DNA from: Cyclobacteriaceae bacterium
GTDB taxonomy: Bacteria > Bacteroidota > Bacteroidia > Cytophagales > Cyclobacteriaceae
Length of the DNA: 64,000 nt
Direction of reading: 5' to 3'
Assembly: GCA_019638355.1 (NCBI GenBank)
Contig: JAHBTY010000001.1
Span: 434,001 to 498,000 of the forward strand
Position numbers and translations under genes: made by a program
Shown: positions 9,335 to 17,547 of the stretch, in pieces
Layout: each line of letters begins with the position of its first letter
How positions within the stretch are numbered: position 1 is the first letter of the stretch
The notes under the pieces: generated by a model
Seen by the model: the letters and a program-made list of their open reading frames with translations, nothing else
Database searches by the model: none
Told to the model about the DNA's origin: nothing

Positions 9335-9369
9335 TAGGATTTCTAAACAAATGTTAACGTGCTTGGCGA

Positions 9370-9383
9370 TTGACGCCTGTCAT
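9370..9383. promoter_or_regulatory. Possible Fnr-like operator upstream of the SDR gene
   Basis: TTGACGCCTGTCAT contains the perfect half-site pair TGAC-4 bp-GTCA and resembles the TTGAC-4 bp-ATCAA box at 10859. It is centred about 41 bp before the SDR start. This is pattern matching only; the two Crp/Fnr proteins beside it are the obvious candidate binders. Confidence 0.35.
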
Positions 9384-9417
9384 TTTTGTAGCGTAAAGAA
9401 TATCAACCTACAATAAA

Positions 9418-10203
9418 ATGAAAGACGTAATCCTTATTACCGGAGCCTCTTCGGGCATTGGCTATGAAATGGCTGTTTTATTGGCCGCTCAAAAATTCGA
9501 TCTGGTGCTGGTGGCCAGGCAACACGAAAAACTTCAGCTAATCAAAACTAAACTGGAGCAAGCACACAATATAAATGTTCACGTTTTCTCCAAAGATCTT
9601 TCTGATACAACTCAGGCAATGCAATTGTATGAGGAAGTGCGCAAACAAGGTATAGAAGTAACCATGTTGATCAATAATGCTGGCACTGGTCTGTATGGTG
9701 ATTTTATAAATACCGATTTGCAGGCCGAACTCCGCATGATCGAACTAAATATTGCTTCGGTAGTAACCCTTACAAAATTATTTATTCAGGATATGATTGT
9801 TCGTAAAAGTGGTCGTATTATGAATGTTGCTTCCTTGCTTTCGTTTCTGCCATTTCCTTACTACTCGGTCTATTCGGCTACCAAAGCTTTTGTGTTGGCT
9901 TTTTCCGAGACGCTTGCAGCCGAACTGGAGGGCAGTGGTGTTACTGTAACCACGCTGTGTCCGGGGCCGGTTGATACTGGTTTTAACACAGATGCCATGT
10001 GGAAAACCAATGCTTATAAAGCTAACAAACCCATGCCTGCCCGTGCGGTAGCAAAGCAAGGTGTTGAACTTTTGCTAAAAGGAAATGGGAAAAAAATTGT
10101 AGGCTTTAACAATTGGTTTATCTCCAATTTACCGCGCATTACTCCCGATGGCATCATGATGAAAATCAAAAAGAAACTGGCCAGCCAGCAAGTTGTTAAT
10201 TAG
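9418..10203 (+). CDS. Short-chain dehydrogenase/reductase
   Basis: 261 residues, the usual SDR length. NAD(P)-binding motif GASSGIG (residues 8-14), NNAG near 87, catalytic Ser in VASLLS, and YSATK (YxxxK) around 158. An Arg in LVARQHEK after beta-2 favours NADPH. The 'CPGPVDTGF' stretch after the active site is typical of classical SDRs related to the DltE/YqjQ group. It lies between two Crp/Fnr genes with a Fnr-like palindrome 34 bp upstream, suggesting control by one of them. The substrate, probably a carbonyl compound or lipid, is unknown. Confidence 0.9.
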   Translation: MKDVILITGASSGIGYEMAVLLAAQKFDLVLVARQHEKLQLIKTKLEQAHNINVHVFSKDLSDTTQAMQLYEEVRKQGIEVTMLINNAGTGLYGDFINTDLQAELRMIELNIASVVTLTKLFIQDMIVRKSGRIMNVASLLSFLPFPYYSVYSATKAFVLAFSETLAAELEGSGVTVTTLCPGPVDTGFNTDAMWKTNAYKANKPMPARAVAKQGVELLLKGNGKKIVGFNNWFISNLPRITPDGIMMKIKKKLASQQVVN

Positions 10204-10284
10204 ATATAGTCATTTTCTTGAAATTCCATAAAACGGAATAACTGGCTTTGGAGATACCTTCCATTCTCCTTAGTTTGTATTTAC

Positions 10285-10854
10285 ATGATTGAAATTCTAC
10301 AGCAACACATCACCAATAGGCTGGGGAAACTGCCCGACAACATAGATTTAGTATTACCTCACTTCGAAGCGGTTATTACCAAAAGAGGTGATCTTCTTTT
10401 GCAGCCTGGAGAGGTTTGCAAATACGTGTATTTTATTGTGGAAGGTTGTTTGCAGGTTTTTGTTACCGACAAAAACGGAAACGAATCAACGCGTGAGTTT
10501 TATATTGAGGAGCAATGGGCCACCGATATTTTCGGCTTTCAAAATCAAATTCCATCAGCTGAATACATCCGGTGTACCGAACCTTGTAAACTTTTACGGA
10601 TTCATTACGAGAGTTTTCAGAAGTTGGCAACTGTTGTTCCCCAGTTTAGCGCCATCTATAAACAGATTCTGGAAGTTTCTTATAACAACACCGTTTACCG
10701 GGTAAACACGCTCACCAGTATGGATGCACTCGAGCGCATCAAGTGGATGATGGAGAACAAACCAAAAATTATGGCCCGGCTTTCCAGCAAACTCATAGCA
10801 TCTTACCTCGGCATTAGCGCAGAAACACTTACCCGCCTGAAATCAAAAATTTAA
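10285..10854 (+). CDS. Crp/Fnr-family transcriptional regulator (second of two)
   Basis: 189 residues: cNMP-binding-like beta-roll (LLLQPGEVCKYVYFIVEGCLQVFV), dimerisation helix and C-terminal HTH SSKLIASYLGISAETLTRLKSKI. The recognition helix ETLTR keeps the Glu-(x2)-Ser/Thr-Arg pattern by which Fnr reads TTGA half-sites. There is no N-terminal cysteine cluster. A palindrome TTGAC-ATTT-ATCAA begins 5 bp after its stop codon and precedes the YCII-DoxX pair, so that pair is the likely target. Upstream, ATTCC/GGAAT (10223-10239) is a weaker inverted repeat of unknown use. Confidence 0.9.
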   Translation: MIEILQQHITNRLGKLPDNIDLVLPHFEAVITKRGDLLLQPGEVCKYVYFIVEGCLQVFVTDKNGNESTREFYIEEQWATDIFGFQNQIPSAEYIRCTEPCKLLRIHYESFQKLATVVPQFSAIYKQILEVSYNNTVYRVNTLTSMDALERIKWMMENKPKIMARLSSKLIASYLGISAETLTRLKSKI

Positions 10855-10858
10855 ACTC

Positions 10859-10872
10859 TTGACATTTATCAA
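10859..10872. promoter_or_regulatory. Fnr-box-like palindrome upstream of the YCII-DoxX pair
   Basis: TTGACATTTATCAA differs at one position from the E. coli Fnr consensus TTGATnnnnATCAA. It is embedded in a longer perfect 8-bp inverted repeat, ACTCTTGA/TCAAGAGT (10855-10862 and 10869-10876). No T tract follows, which argues against a terminator. It is 55 bp before the ATG at 10928. Binder inferred to be the regulator encoded just upstream. Confidence 0.5.
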
Positions 10873-10927
10873 GAGTCAGACTGCGGTACTTCATGAAGTT
10901 TACGTCATTAAATAAAACAAAAACTTT

Positions 10928-11275
10928 ATGAAAGAGTACCTTTTATTATTCTGGAATGAATCGGGCGATGGCCACTATTTGACCGACCCCGAAAAGATGA
11001 AAGCCGGTATGGCCGCCTGGCAAGCCTGGATCGGAAATATTGCCATGAATGGCAACCTGATTTCTACCAAGCCCATTAATTGGGAAGGTGTTATGGTGAG
11101 GAATACCGGAATTACCAATGCCCCCGCCATTAAAGAAAAACAAATGGTTACAGGCTACCTGATTTGTAAAGCAAAAAATGTAGATGAAGTAACCGAGTGG
11201 GCCAAAACTTGCCCCATCCTTCAAAACTCTGCGGGGTTTACCGAAATACGAGAAATAGCACCTTTTGAAATGTAA
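10928..11275 (+). CDS. YCII-related domain protein
   Basis: 115 residues, a single small alpha-beta domain: MKEYLLLFWNESG opening, 'MKAGMAAWQAWIGNIAMNGNLI' helix, and 'VTGYLICKAKNVDEVTEWAKTCPIL' with the strand-helix arrangement and Cys-Pro of the YCII/DGPF family. Members of this fold bind small ligands or act as lyase-like enzymes, but the role here is unknown. The stop lies 4 bp before the next ATG, so it is co-transcribed with the DoxX-like membrane protein and is probably under the Fnr-like box at 10859. Confidence 0.8.
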   Translation: MKEYLLLFWNESGDGHYLTDPEKMKAGMAAWQAWIGNIAMNGNLISTKPINWEGVMVRNTGITNAPAIKEKQMVTGYLICKAKNVDEVTEWAKTCPILQNSAGFTEIREIAPFEM

Positions 11276-11279
11276 CACT

Positions 11280-11699
11280 ATGGACAAACTATTAAACATA
11301 GGGCGGTATTTATTTCCGCTTTCCTTTTTAATGTATGTGGGCTTGCACCTGGGTAAACCCGAAGTAGGGGCATCGTTTGTGCCCGACTACCTGCCTTTTC
11401 CACTTTTCTGGAATTACGTTACAATGGTTAGCATTGTGCTTTTTATCGTTAGTGCCTTGCTGGGTAAATATGATAAACTGGCGTATTCATTAATGGCGCT
11501 ATACGTCATCCTCATGGCACTGCTGGTGCATTTGCCTCGTTCAATGGGGTATGAGTTGGATCATGTAATGATGATGACTGATGCCGTTGCTCGGGAAAGA
11601 GAACTGGAAACGATTAACATTTTTAGAAACATAATGGTATCAGGCGCCTTGTTGGGTTTTGCCCGGTATGTGGCAAAAGATAAACGTGTGATCGGATGA
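11280..11699 (+). CDS. DoxX-like integral membrane protein
   Basis: 139 residues from ATG 11280. Four hydrophobic segments: IGRYLFPLSFLMYVGLHL, WNYVTMVSIVLFIVSALL, LAYSLMALYVILMALLVHL and IFRNIMVSGALLGFARYV. The topology, size and conserved N-terminal helix resemble DoxX/DoxD-like proteins, some of which act in quinone or thiol redox. An in-frame ATG at 11265 overlaps the YCII gene; the ATG at 11280 gives a cleaner start. Paired with YCII. Functional call is tentative. Confidence 0.68.
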   Translation: MDKLLNIGRYLFPLSFLMYVGLHLGKPEVGASFVPDYLPFPLFWNYVTMVSIVLFIVSALLGKYDKLAYSLMALYVILMALLVHLPRSMGYELDHVMMMTDAVARERELETINIFRNIMVSGALLGFARYVAKDKRVIG

Positions 11700-11710
11700 G
11701 TTTATTAAAA

Positions 11711-11745
11711 ACTGAGTGAACAAGTTTAAGACTTGTTCATTCAGT
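11711..11745. terminator. Bidirectional terminator hairpin
   Basis: A 15-bp stem (11711-11725 with 11731-11745) with one G-T wobble and a 5-nt loop lies in the gap between the convergent DoxX-like and SRPBCC genes. The flanks are A/T-rich but there is no long T run on either strand. Confidence 0.65.
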
Positions 11746-11754
11746 TCAAACTTA

Positions 11755-12291
11755 TTACGGCTCTTCCGACTTCTTCTTCAACTCGGTTAACCATACATCG
11801 TGCAAACGCTTTAGCTTTTTACCTTGAAACGTTTTTTCAAAAAATGTAAGCCAACCGTTTTGCGATTCGTCTGTAATAACCCGGCAACCTGTAGCCGTTG
11901 GAATAATCACCCAGGCATGATAACCCTGAATACTTTTCTTTTTTGATTCCCAACTCAGGCGCAATTGCGGCTCAAATTCTTTAATGGTTGATGTAAAATG
12001 AAGCCCCATTGTTTTCCAGGTAAAAACCGAATTCTGTTGTAAGGCGGTTGCGTTGCCTGAAACAACAACATCATGTGCGCCTTCGTACCAATTGGGCCAC
12101 GCTACAGCCTCAACCAAAATGGCCCAAACTTTTTCGGGTGTTGCAGCTATTTCAATTTCGTTGTGAACAAAAAATTTGCTTTTGCCAGGTTCGTAGCCGG
12201 TTGGCCAGTTTACGGAGTATTCCGGATCAAACGATTGGGCATGGATTGCAACAGAAATACACATACTTAATAAAAGAACGATTAATCTCAT
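11755..12291 (-). CDS. Secreted SRPBCC-domain protein
   Basis: 178 residues. Signal peptide MRLIVLLLSMCISVAIHAQ, then a START/Bet v1-like domain: 'VHNEIEIAATPEKVWAILVE' and WPNWYEGA are the usual SRPBCC entry, and 'HAWVIIPTATGCRVITDESQ' the central strands. These domains bind hydrophobic ligands in a deep cavity. Export to the periplasm is uncommon for this fold. It stands alone, converging with the DoxX-like gene and diverging from the TraB/GumN gene. Ligand unknown. Confidence 0.8.
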   Translation of the reverse strand: MRLIVLLLSMCISVAIHAQSFDPEYSVNWPTGYEPGKSKFFVHNEIEIAATPEKVWAILVEAVAWPNWYEGAHDVVVSGNATALQQNSVFTWKTMGLHFTSTIKEFEPQLRLSWESKKKSIQGYHAWVIIPTATGCRVITDESQNGWLTFFEKTFQGKKLKRLHDVWLTELKKKSEEP

Positions 12292-12481
12292 GGGGGTAAT
12301 TGGTTTGTTATTAAAACAAAACTATACGGCCTTCATCATGGGTGTTGTTAACAAATGTTTAGAGTTTTTATTCCTTCCAACAGGAACAAGCTCAATCGGT
12401 TAATTTTGCAACACACAAAATTTTGATCCTTACTGTAATATTTTGGTGCCCGGTGGTACTTATCAATTAACTAATACTTCT

Positions 12482-13375
12482 ATGCGACAATTATTTCGTT
12501 TGTTTCAGATCTTGCTTCTGACTATCGGGTTAGTAGCAAGTCATACAGCCCCTGGCCAATCGGGCAAAGGGCTGGTTTGGAAAATAACCGGCAAGGGATT
12601 GAAAGAACCATCCTACCTGTTTGGCACTTACCACTTATTAACCAACTCCTACTTGAATGAGATATCGCAGGTAAAGCAATCGCTGGCTAAAACCAAAGGT
12701 GTTGTTGTAGAAGCAGTGATTGATTCATCCAAACTACAAAGCATGGCTATGATGGCGATTATGCCCGACAAAAAAATTTCGGGTATGATTAGTCCGGAAG
12801 AAGCCAAACTTGTTTCGGCTGAACTGGAAGCATTAATGGGTGTAAATCTTGCAGCTGTGGATCAGCTTAAACCCAGTTCGGTTATCGTATTGATGACGGT
12901 ACTGTACGCACAAAAGCTAAATGCAATGATTCTGAAAAAGTATCCAGGCCAACCCATGGATGTTCACCTGGCTACTGTTGCAAAAAGAGATTTAAAAACG
13001 GTTACACCCCTGGAAACAATTGAGCAGCAAATGGATTTATTGTACAACCATTTTCCGTTGGAAGAACAGGCACGGCAACTTGTAATTTTTGTAAAGCAGA
13101 AAGAAATCAGCGAGCAATCGCAGGCAAAACTTCTGGAAATTTATTTAGAGCACGATTTGGAAAAACTATATCGCTATGCCGATAGCCTTCCGAAGGATAT
13201 GGGCAATAGTGATTTTTTATTGAAAGACCGCAACGAGGCCTGGATGAAGACTTTACCCGGACTGATGGCAAAAGAATCGCAGTTTATTGCGGTTGGTGCC
13301 TTGCACCTGGCTGGTCCGGATGGATTAATCAGTTTGTTGCAAAAGCAAGGATATACCGTTACACCTGTTAACTAA
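12482..13375 (+). CDS. TraB/GumN family protein
   Basis: 297 residues from ATG 12482. Signal peptide MRQLFRLFQILLLTIGLVAS, then the family's opening strand GLVWKITGKGLKEPSYLFGTYH (first GxxH-like motif, with Gly-Thr-x-His), and near the end 'FIAVGALHLAGPDGLISLLQ' (second GAxH motif). These two motifs are proposed metal-binding or catalytic sites in the TraB/TIKI/GumN superfamily of metalloproteases or esterases. An upstream in-frame GTG at 12443 adds non-signal residues. The ECF sigma gene begins 9 bp after its stop, so the three genes to 14466 may be one operon. Confidence 0.87.
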   Translation: MRQLFRLFQILLLTIGLVASHTAPGQSGKGLVWKITGKGLKEPSYLFGTYHLLTNSYLNEISQVKQSLAKTKGVVVEAVIDSSKLQSMAMMAIMPDKKISGMISPEEAKLVSAELEALMGVNLAAVDQLKPSSVIVLMTVLYAQKLNAMILKKYPGQPMDVHLATVAKRDLKTVTPLETIEQQMDLLYNHFPLEEQARQLVIFVKQKEISEQSQAKLLEIYLEHDLEKLYRYADSLPKDMGNSDFLLKDRNEAWMKTLPGLMAKESQFIAVGALHLAGPDGLISLLQKQGYTVTPVN

Positions 13376-13384
13376 CCGGCACGC

Positions 13385-13864
13385 ATGCCTGTGTCAGAGA
13401 AAGAATTTATTGCGCTTGTAAATGAAAACCGCGGCATCATTTACAAGGTAATTCGCCTCTATATTAACCAGGAAGAAGATACACGCGATTTGTATCAGGA
13501 GATCGTATTCCAGGCGTGGAAGTCGTATCCCCGGTTTGACGGCCGCTCCAAATTTTCTACCTGGCTCTACCGCGTAGGGTTAAATACCGTGCTTACGTTT
13601 AAGCGAAAACCTGTAGTGGTAATACCACATGAAGATCTGGCTTCACTTCACGTTGCCCAAACCAAAACCAATACTGATGAGAGTGAAGCTCTGTATGTAG
13701 CCATCCGGCAACTGCCCGAAGTAGATCGTATGATTATTACGTTGCATTTGGATGGTTATGAAAACGAAGAGATTGCAGAAATAACCGGCCTTACCAAAAA
13801 CAACACAGCCGTAAAACTGCATCGCATTAAAGATATTTTGATTAAGAAGCTTAAAGCTGAATAA
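13385..13864 (+). CDS. ECF RNA polymerase sigma factor
   Basis: 159 residues, complete. Region 2 (about 10-70): YKVIRLYINQEEDTRDLYQEI and 'WKSYPRFDGRSKFSTWLYRV', with the core-binding and -10 recognition helices. Region 4 (about 105-157): VDRMIITLHLDGYENEEIAEITGL and the recognition helix 'TKNNTAVKLHRIKDIL'. The gene after it, 2 bp downstream, encodes a membrane protein and is the natural candidate for its anti-sigma partner. Contrast with the truncated sigma gene at 29466. Confidence 0.92.
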   Translation: MPVSEKEFIALVNENRGIIYKVIRLYINQEEDTRDLYQEIVFQAWKSYPRFDGRSKFSTWLYRVGLNTVLTFKRKPVVVIPHEDLASLHVAQTKTNTDESEALYVAIRQLPEVDRMIITLHLDGYENEEIAEITGLTKNNTAVKLHRIKDILIKKLKAE

Positions 13865-13866
13865 GG

Positions 13867-14466
13867 ATGGATTTGAAAGAAGTATGGAAAAAACTAGAAC
13901 AGGAAAAGCTAACACAGCCGGTAGCTGGTGCGGGTGAGATTTATAAAACCAGTAAACACCCGGTACAAAAACTCATAAATAGTTTTAAAATGGCTTTGGG
14001 TTTTGTTGTATTATTTGAATTGGCATTTACCTACCTGGCTATTATAGCACCTCAGCCGGTTGTAAAGGTGGCGATGGTACTGATGATGATTGTTTACATT
14101 TTTTATTTTGTGGCAAACTATAAAACCCTGCAACATATTAAAACCACTTTTCGAATGGATCAAAATCTTACACACACCCTGCAATCCATTTATGATAACA
14201 CACAGCAATCATTAAAATTTCAGCGCAGATCGGCTTTATTTATTTACCCATTAGCAGCTACATGCGGGTTTTTGTTCGGGCTTTCAATGGAGCGCAACGT
14301 AGTGGAGGTATTGAATAACCGGTGGGTGTGGATTAGTTTAGTAATAAGCATTGCTGTGTTAACACCCCTCAGCTATTTTGTTGCAGTGCAATTGGAGCGC
14401 ATTAGTTATGGTCGTTACCTTAATCAATTACGGACATTAATTCACCAACTTAATTCGCAAACCTGA
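13867..14466 (+). CDS. Four-TM membrane protein, candidate anti-sigma partner
   Basis: 199 residues. A charged cytoplasmic N-terminus (MDLKEVWKKLEQEKL...), two close hydrophobic segments at about 42-80, a soluble middle (about 85-125), and two more segments at about 120-138 and 152-178. No zinc-binding HxxxCxxC anti-sigma motif is visible. The role is inferred from its place 2 bp after an ECF sigma gene, a common Bacteroidota arrangement; no sequence motif proves it. Stops 1 bp from the convergent gene at 14468. Confidence 0.65.
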   Translation: MDLKEVWKKLEQEKLTQPVAGAGEIYKTSKHPVQKLINSFKMALGFVVLFELAFTYLAIIAPQPVVKVAMVLMMIVYIFYFVANYKTLQHIKTTFRMDQNLTHTLQSIYDNTQQSLKFQRRSALFIYPLAATCGFLFGLSMERNVVEVLNNRWVWISLVISIAVLTPLSYFVAVQLERISYGRYLNQLRTLIHQLNSQT

Positions 14467-14467
14467 A

Positions 14468-15418
14468 TCACGTAAGATCATCCAGCAGCTCAACTTGTTG
14501 TAGCTTATCATTAATAGCCTTAATGGCCTGATCCAGTTCGGTCATACTCTCAGCCAATAACGATCGTATTCGGATTTCTTCATCGGGCGATGTTTCAACC
14601 GAAAGCAAATAAAGTAATCCGCGAATGCGACTAACCGGTGCACGCAGAATATGTGAATTAAAAAACGTGTATTCACGAAGTTGGTTATTTTGTTCCAATA
14701 ACAATTTTGTGCGGGACGACACCTTCTCTTCCAGCATTTGCTTAAGCTCCTCTAAATCTTTGCGCTGGCTTTCCAGTGTTTTATATTGCTCGAAAATAGT
14801 TTTGTTGCGTTTCTTTAAAGCAGAATAAAAATCGTAGTTTAACTGTATCAGGTAAATAATTGCCCCGTTAAAAAAGGCTGCCAGAATCAGAATAATCATT
14901 CGCCAGCGAAAAAATCCACCCGGAAAGTATAAACCGATGTTTAAATCGGGATTGTAGTAAACAATAAATTCATACGAAAAGATTATCAAGGCCCATACAA
15001 CAGCTACAAAAAAATAATACAAATACCGTTCGCGCTTTCGTGAAAAAACAAAGTGAACCATTACCGAGGTTGCGATGCAATAAAATGGATGCATAAACAA
15101 TACCACTACATGATTGCCTCCGGTTATTATCGGAACAATGGTTACAAAAACGATCCACGTGGAAATAAAAAATATTTTAGAGATAAGATGCCGGTGCAGG
15201 GCATTCAGTACAAAGCCTGTAATGGCACTAAACCATGCCAACCAAGGCACCGATGAGCGGAATGTATGGTGCTCTAACTTGATGTAATCCGGCAGAAAAT
15301 AAGCTAAGTATGGCAGGAGTAAGAAAAATATTAAAACATAAACAATATTGGTTAGCGTAGTTACCCGTTTAAACTCCGACCCCATCTGCTCCGAAACTCC
15401 AACTTTGAATAGATTCAA
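14468..15418 (-). CDS. Six-TM protein with coiled coil and HisKA-like helix, no ATPase domain
   Basis: 316 residues. Six hydrophobic segments (about 25-190) are followed by a coiled coil (about 195-245) and then FFNSHILRAPVSRIRGLLYL, which closely matches the Bacteroidota HisKA phospho-acceptor helix, including the His. After about 45 more helical residues the protein stops: there is no N box, G box or HATPase domain. It looks like a kinase that kept the sensor and dimerisation helix only. There are no remnants of an ATPase domain in the 1-bp gap to the convergent gene. It may accept phosphate from another kinase, or be a degraded gene. Confidence 0.75.
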   Translation of the reverse strand: MNLFKVGVSEQMGSEFKRVTTLTNIVYVLIFFLLLPYLAYFLPDYIKLEHHTFRSSVPWLAWFSAITGFVLNALHRHLISKIFFISTWIVFVTIVPIITGGNHVVVLFMHPFYCIATSVMVHFVFSRKRERYLYYFFVAVVWALIIFSYEFIVYYNPDLNIGLYFPGGFFRWRMIILILAAFFNGAIIYLIQLNYDFYSALKKRNKTIFEQYKTLESQRKDLEELKQMLEEKVSSRTKLLLEQNNQLREYTFFNSHILRAPVSRIRGLLYLLSVETSPDEEIRIRSLLAESMTELDQAIKAINDKLQQVELLDDLT

Positions 15419-15577
15419 TTTTTTTGAATGTTTTTAAACTCACTATTATACTGGTTGCCAAGCTAAGCAAATTATTGCGGGGCGAAAATTACCTTTGCCA
15501 ACCGTATAATCCGAAGTGTATGTTTTGATTGCAAATTCAATTGCGAGTGCTACTTTCGCTAAATTTAAATTCAGATT

Positions 15578-16522
15578 ATGGCAACCTATTCCCAACCGGC
15601 CAATCGCATAGTTTATGGCATACTTGTAGCCAACCTGGTTGCTATCGTACTGGTAGGGGCTGGTAAATACCTGGTTACTTACCTGGAGGGTTACAATACC
15701 GGTAATGGCTCCGGCATCTTCATCTTTTCAAGTTTTGTAATTGTACCCTTAATTATGGGGGCTGTAAGTGCCTGGTATTGGCACCCGCTGCAACTTAAAA
15801 CACGAGCTTACATTGGTTGGTCAGCCATTAGTACTTTAGTAGCCTGTGCAGCAAGTTTTATTTTTCTAAAAGAAGGGGTTATATGCCTGTTAATTGTATC
15901 GCCTCTCATTCTGGTATTTACAGTAACCGGTGCTTTACTTGCCCGCATGTTATACAATCGAAAAAACAACACCCTTAATTCAAGCCTGGCTGGGTTGGTT
16001 GTAATGATCTTACTTGCCGATACATTCTCATCGCACAAAAATCTGCAGTTGGTTTCGGACACGATTGTGGTAAATGCCCCCATTGAAAAAGTGTGGCCAC
16101 ATGTGGTAGAATATAAACCCATTACATTAAAAGAAAACTACTGGCTATTTAAAATTGGGATGCCAAGCCCGGTACAAAGCACCGTAGATGGCTACCAAGC
16201 CGGAGCCGGAAGAAAATGTATTTTCTCAAATGGATATGTATTTGATGAAAAGATGGTGGTGTATAAACCAAACGATGAACTCACGTTCGACATCATCAGC
16301 CAACCGCACGATCCTGAAATTATGGGGCACATTGATATTGTGCGCGGTCAGTTTATTTTAAAAGACAATGGCGATGGTACCACAACTGTAATTGGCAACT
16401 CTTGGTATAAATTATATGTATTTCCGGGTTGGTATTTTAACCTGTGGAGTGCAAGCATAACCCGCAATGTACACTTGCGTGTGATGGAGCATATTAAACT
16501 ATTAAGCGAAGATCGTGTTTGA
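15578..16522 (+). CDS. Membrane protein with C-terminal SRPBCC domain
   Basis: 314 residues. Four transmembrane helices in the first 150 residues (IVYGILVANLVAIVLVGAG; GIFIFSSFVIVPLIMGAV; YIGWSAISTLVACAASFIF; ICLLIVSPLILVFTVTGALL), then a SRPBCC/polyketide-cyclase-like domain starting VVNAPIEKVWPHVVEY and ending 'GDGTTTVIGNSWYKLYVFP'. The fusion suggests a ligand-binding domain tethered to the membrane. It overlaps the following DUF5519 gene by 8 bp, indicating one transcript through the TrmH gene. Function unknown. Confidence 0.78.
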   Translation: MATYSQPANRIVYGILVANLVAIVLVGAGKYLVTYLEGYNTGNGSGIFIFSSFVIVPLIMGAVSAWYWHPLQLKTRAYIGWSAISTLVACAASFIFLKEGVICLLIVSPLILVFTVTGALLARMLYNRKNNTLNSSLAGLVVMILLADTFSSHKNLQLVSDTIVVNAPIEKVWPHVVEYKPITLKENYWLFKIGMPSPVQSTVDGYQAGAGRKCIFSNGYVFDEKMVVYKPNDELTFDIISQPHDPEIMGHIDIVRGQFILKDNGDGTTTVIGNSWYKLYVFPGWYFNLWSASITRNVHLRVMEHIKLLSEDRV

Positions 16523-16925
16523 TTGGGTTGTAAAAAATGTTGGGTTTCTGAAGCACGTACCTTTGCTCCCTCATATTTTTGATTCGGGGTTAAAAGTAGC
16601 AACCCTTCTTCATAACAAAAACATACCTGATTACATTGACGAAATTGAGAGTGAAGTGCGCACATGGCCCAACACCACGGTACACGCTCATAAATTTGGC
16701 GGTATTCAGTTTAACAATAATAATCGTGAGTTAGGACATATTCACGGAAACGGTTTATTGGACATTTTGCTTAGCCGCGAGCAAAAGGCTGTGTTGATGA
16801 AAAAGTATCCGGTTCAGGATCATCACATCTTTAAAAACTCTGGATGGATTTCGTTTTGGATTAAAACTCCTCAAGACAGGCAAACTGCAATTGAGTTGTT
16901 ACGATTTGCTTACACTTCAAAGTAG
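16515..16925 (+). CDS. DUF5519 (luciferase-domain-like) protein
   Basis: 136 residues starting at GTG, overlapping the previous gene by 8 bp. The core FGGIQFNNNNRELGHIHGNG with 'LLDILLSREQKAVL' and HHIFKNSGWISFWI matches the small alpha-beta family annotated as luciferase-domain or DUF5519. Despite the name there is no evidence for light emission. The GTG start is forced by the frame because no ATG is available upstream; usage is weak. Likely in one operon with the membrane-SRPBCC and TrmH genes. Confidence 0.75.
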   Translation: MFDWVVKNVGFLKHVPLLPHIFDSGLKVATLLHNKNIPDYIDEIESEVRTWPNTTVHAHKFGGIQFNNNNRELGHIHGNGLLDILLSREQKAVLMKKYPVQDHHIFKNSGWISFWIKTPQDRQTAIELLRFAYTSK

Positions 16926-16929
16926 AGCT

Positions 16930-17463
16930 ATGAAAAAACTATCGCTTGAAGAATTAGGTCGTATGTCTGTATCGGAATTCAAAGACGCTGAAAAAATTCC
17001 GGTTTGCATTGTATTGGATAATATCCGCAGCCTGCATAACGTAGGTTCTGCCTTTCGAACAGCCGATGCTTTTCGGATTGAAAAAATCTACCTCACAGGA
17101 ATTACCGGCACGCCACCCAATCGTGAAATTCAAAAGACTGCATTAGGCGCCACCGAGTCTGTTGCCTGGCAATATTCCGAAAGCACTGCCGCAGCACTCG
17201 AAAAACTTAAAGTTGATGGCTACACCATTATAATAGTAGAACAAACCACTGATAGTATTCCACTTCAAACTTTTGAAGCAATCACCAATACAAAATATTG
17301 CCTCGTATTTGGCAACGAGGTAGATGGTGTAAGCGATGAAGCTATTGCCTTTGGCGATCATGCCTTGGAAATACCACAGCTTGGCACAAAGCACTCATTG
17401 AATATTTCTGTTTGCTTGGGTATTGTACTGTGGGAAGTGTTTCGAAAACTTCACCTGAAGTAA
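16930..17463 (+). CDS. TrmH/SpoU-family RNA 2'-O-methyltransferase
   Basis: 177 residues. The SPOUT motifs are complete: motif 1 LDNIRSLHNVGSAFRTADAF, motif 2 LVFGNEVDGVSDEAI and motif 3 'IPQLGTKHSLNISVCLGI', forming the trefoil-knot SAM site. It methylates a ribose in tRNA or rRNA. There is no N-terminal substrate-binding extension, as in the short TrmH/TrmL-like group. The ATG at 16930 begins 4 bp after the DUF5519 stop; a longer in-frame reading from 16891 would overlap that gene heavily. Exact target unknown. Confidence 0.9.
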   Translation: MKKLSLEELGRMSVSEFKDAEKIPVCIVLDNIRSLHNVGSAFRTADAFRIEKIYLTGITGTPPNREIQKTALGATESVAWQYSESTAAALEKLKVDGYTIIIVEQTTDSIPLQTFEAITNTKYCLVFGNEVDGVSDEAIAFGDHALEIPQLGTKHSLNISVCLGIVLWEVFRKLHLK

Positions 17464-17503
17464 AACCATATTTTTAAAGATAATCCTCTTTAAACTATAA
17501 TAA

Positions 17504-17529
17504 TTGAGCAAGGCAATTGCCTTGCTCAA
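17504..17529. terminator. Perfect 26-nt palindrome, convergent terminator
   Basis: A perfect 13+13 palindrome (TTGAGCAAGGCAA and its complement) lies between the stops of the TrmH gene and the beta-barrel gene. As RNA it folds into a strong hairpin on either strand. T-rich flanks are only modest. Confidence 0.75.
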
Positions 17530-17547
17530 ACAGTATAACCGGTTTTC

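Noticed and set aside
10855-10876. Terminator hairpin after the second Crp/Fnr gene
   Set aside because: It lacks a T tract and its core matches a regulator palindrome better, so I list it as an operator candidate.
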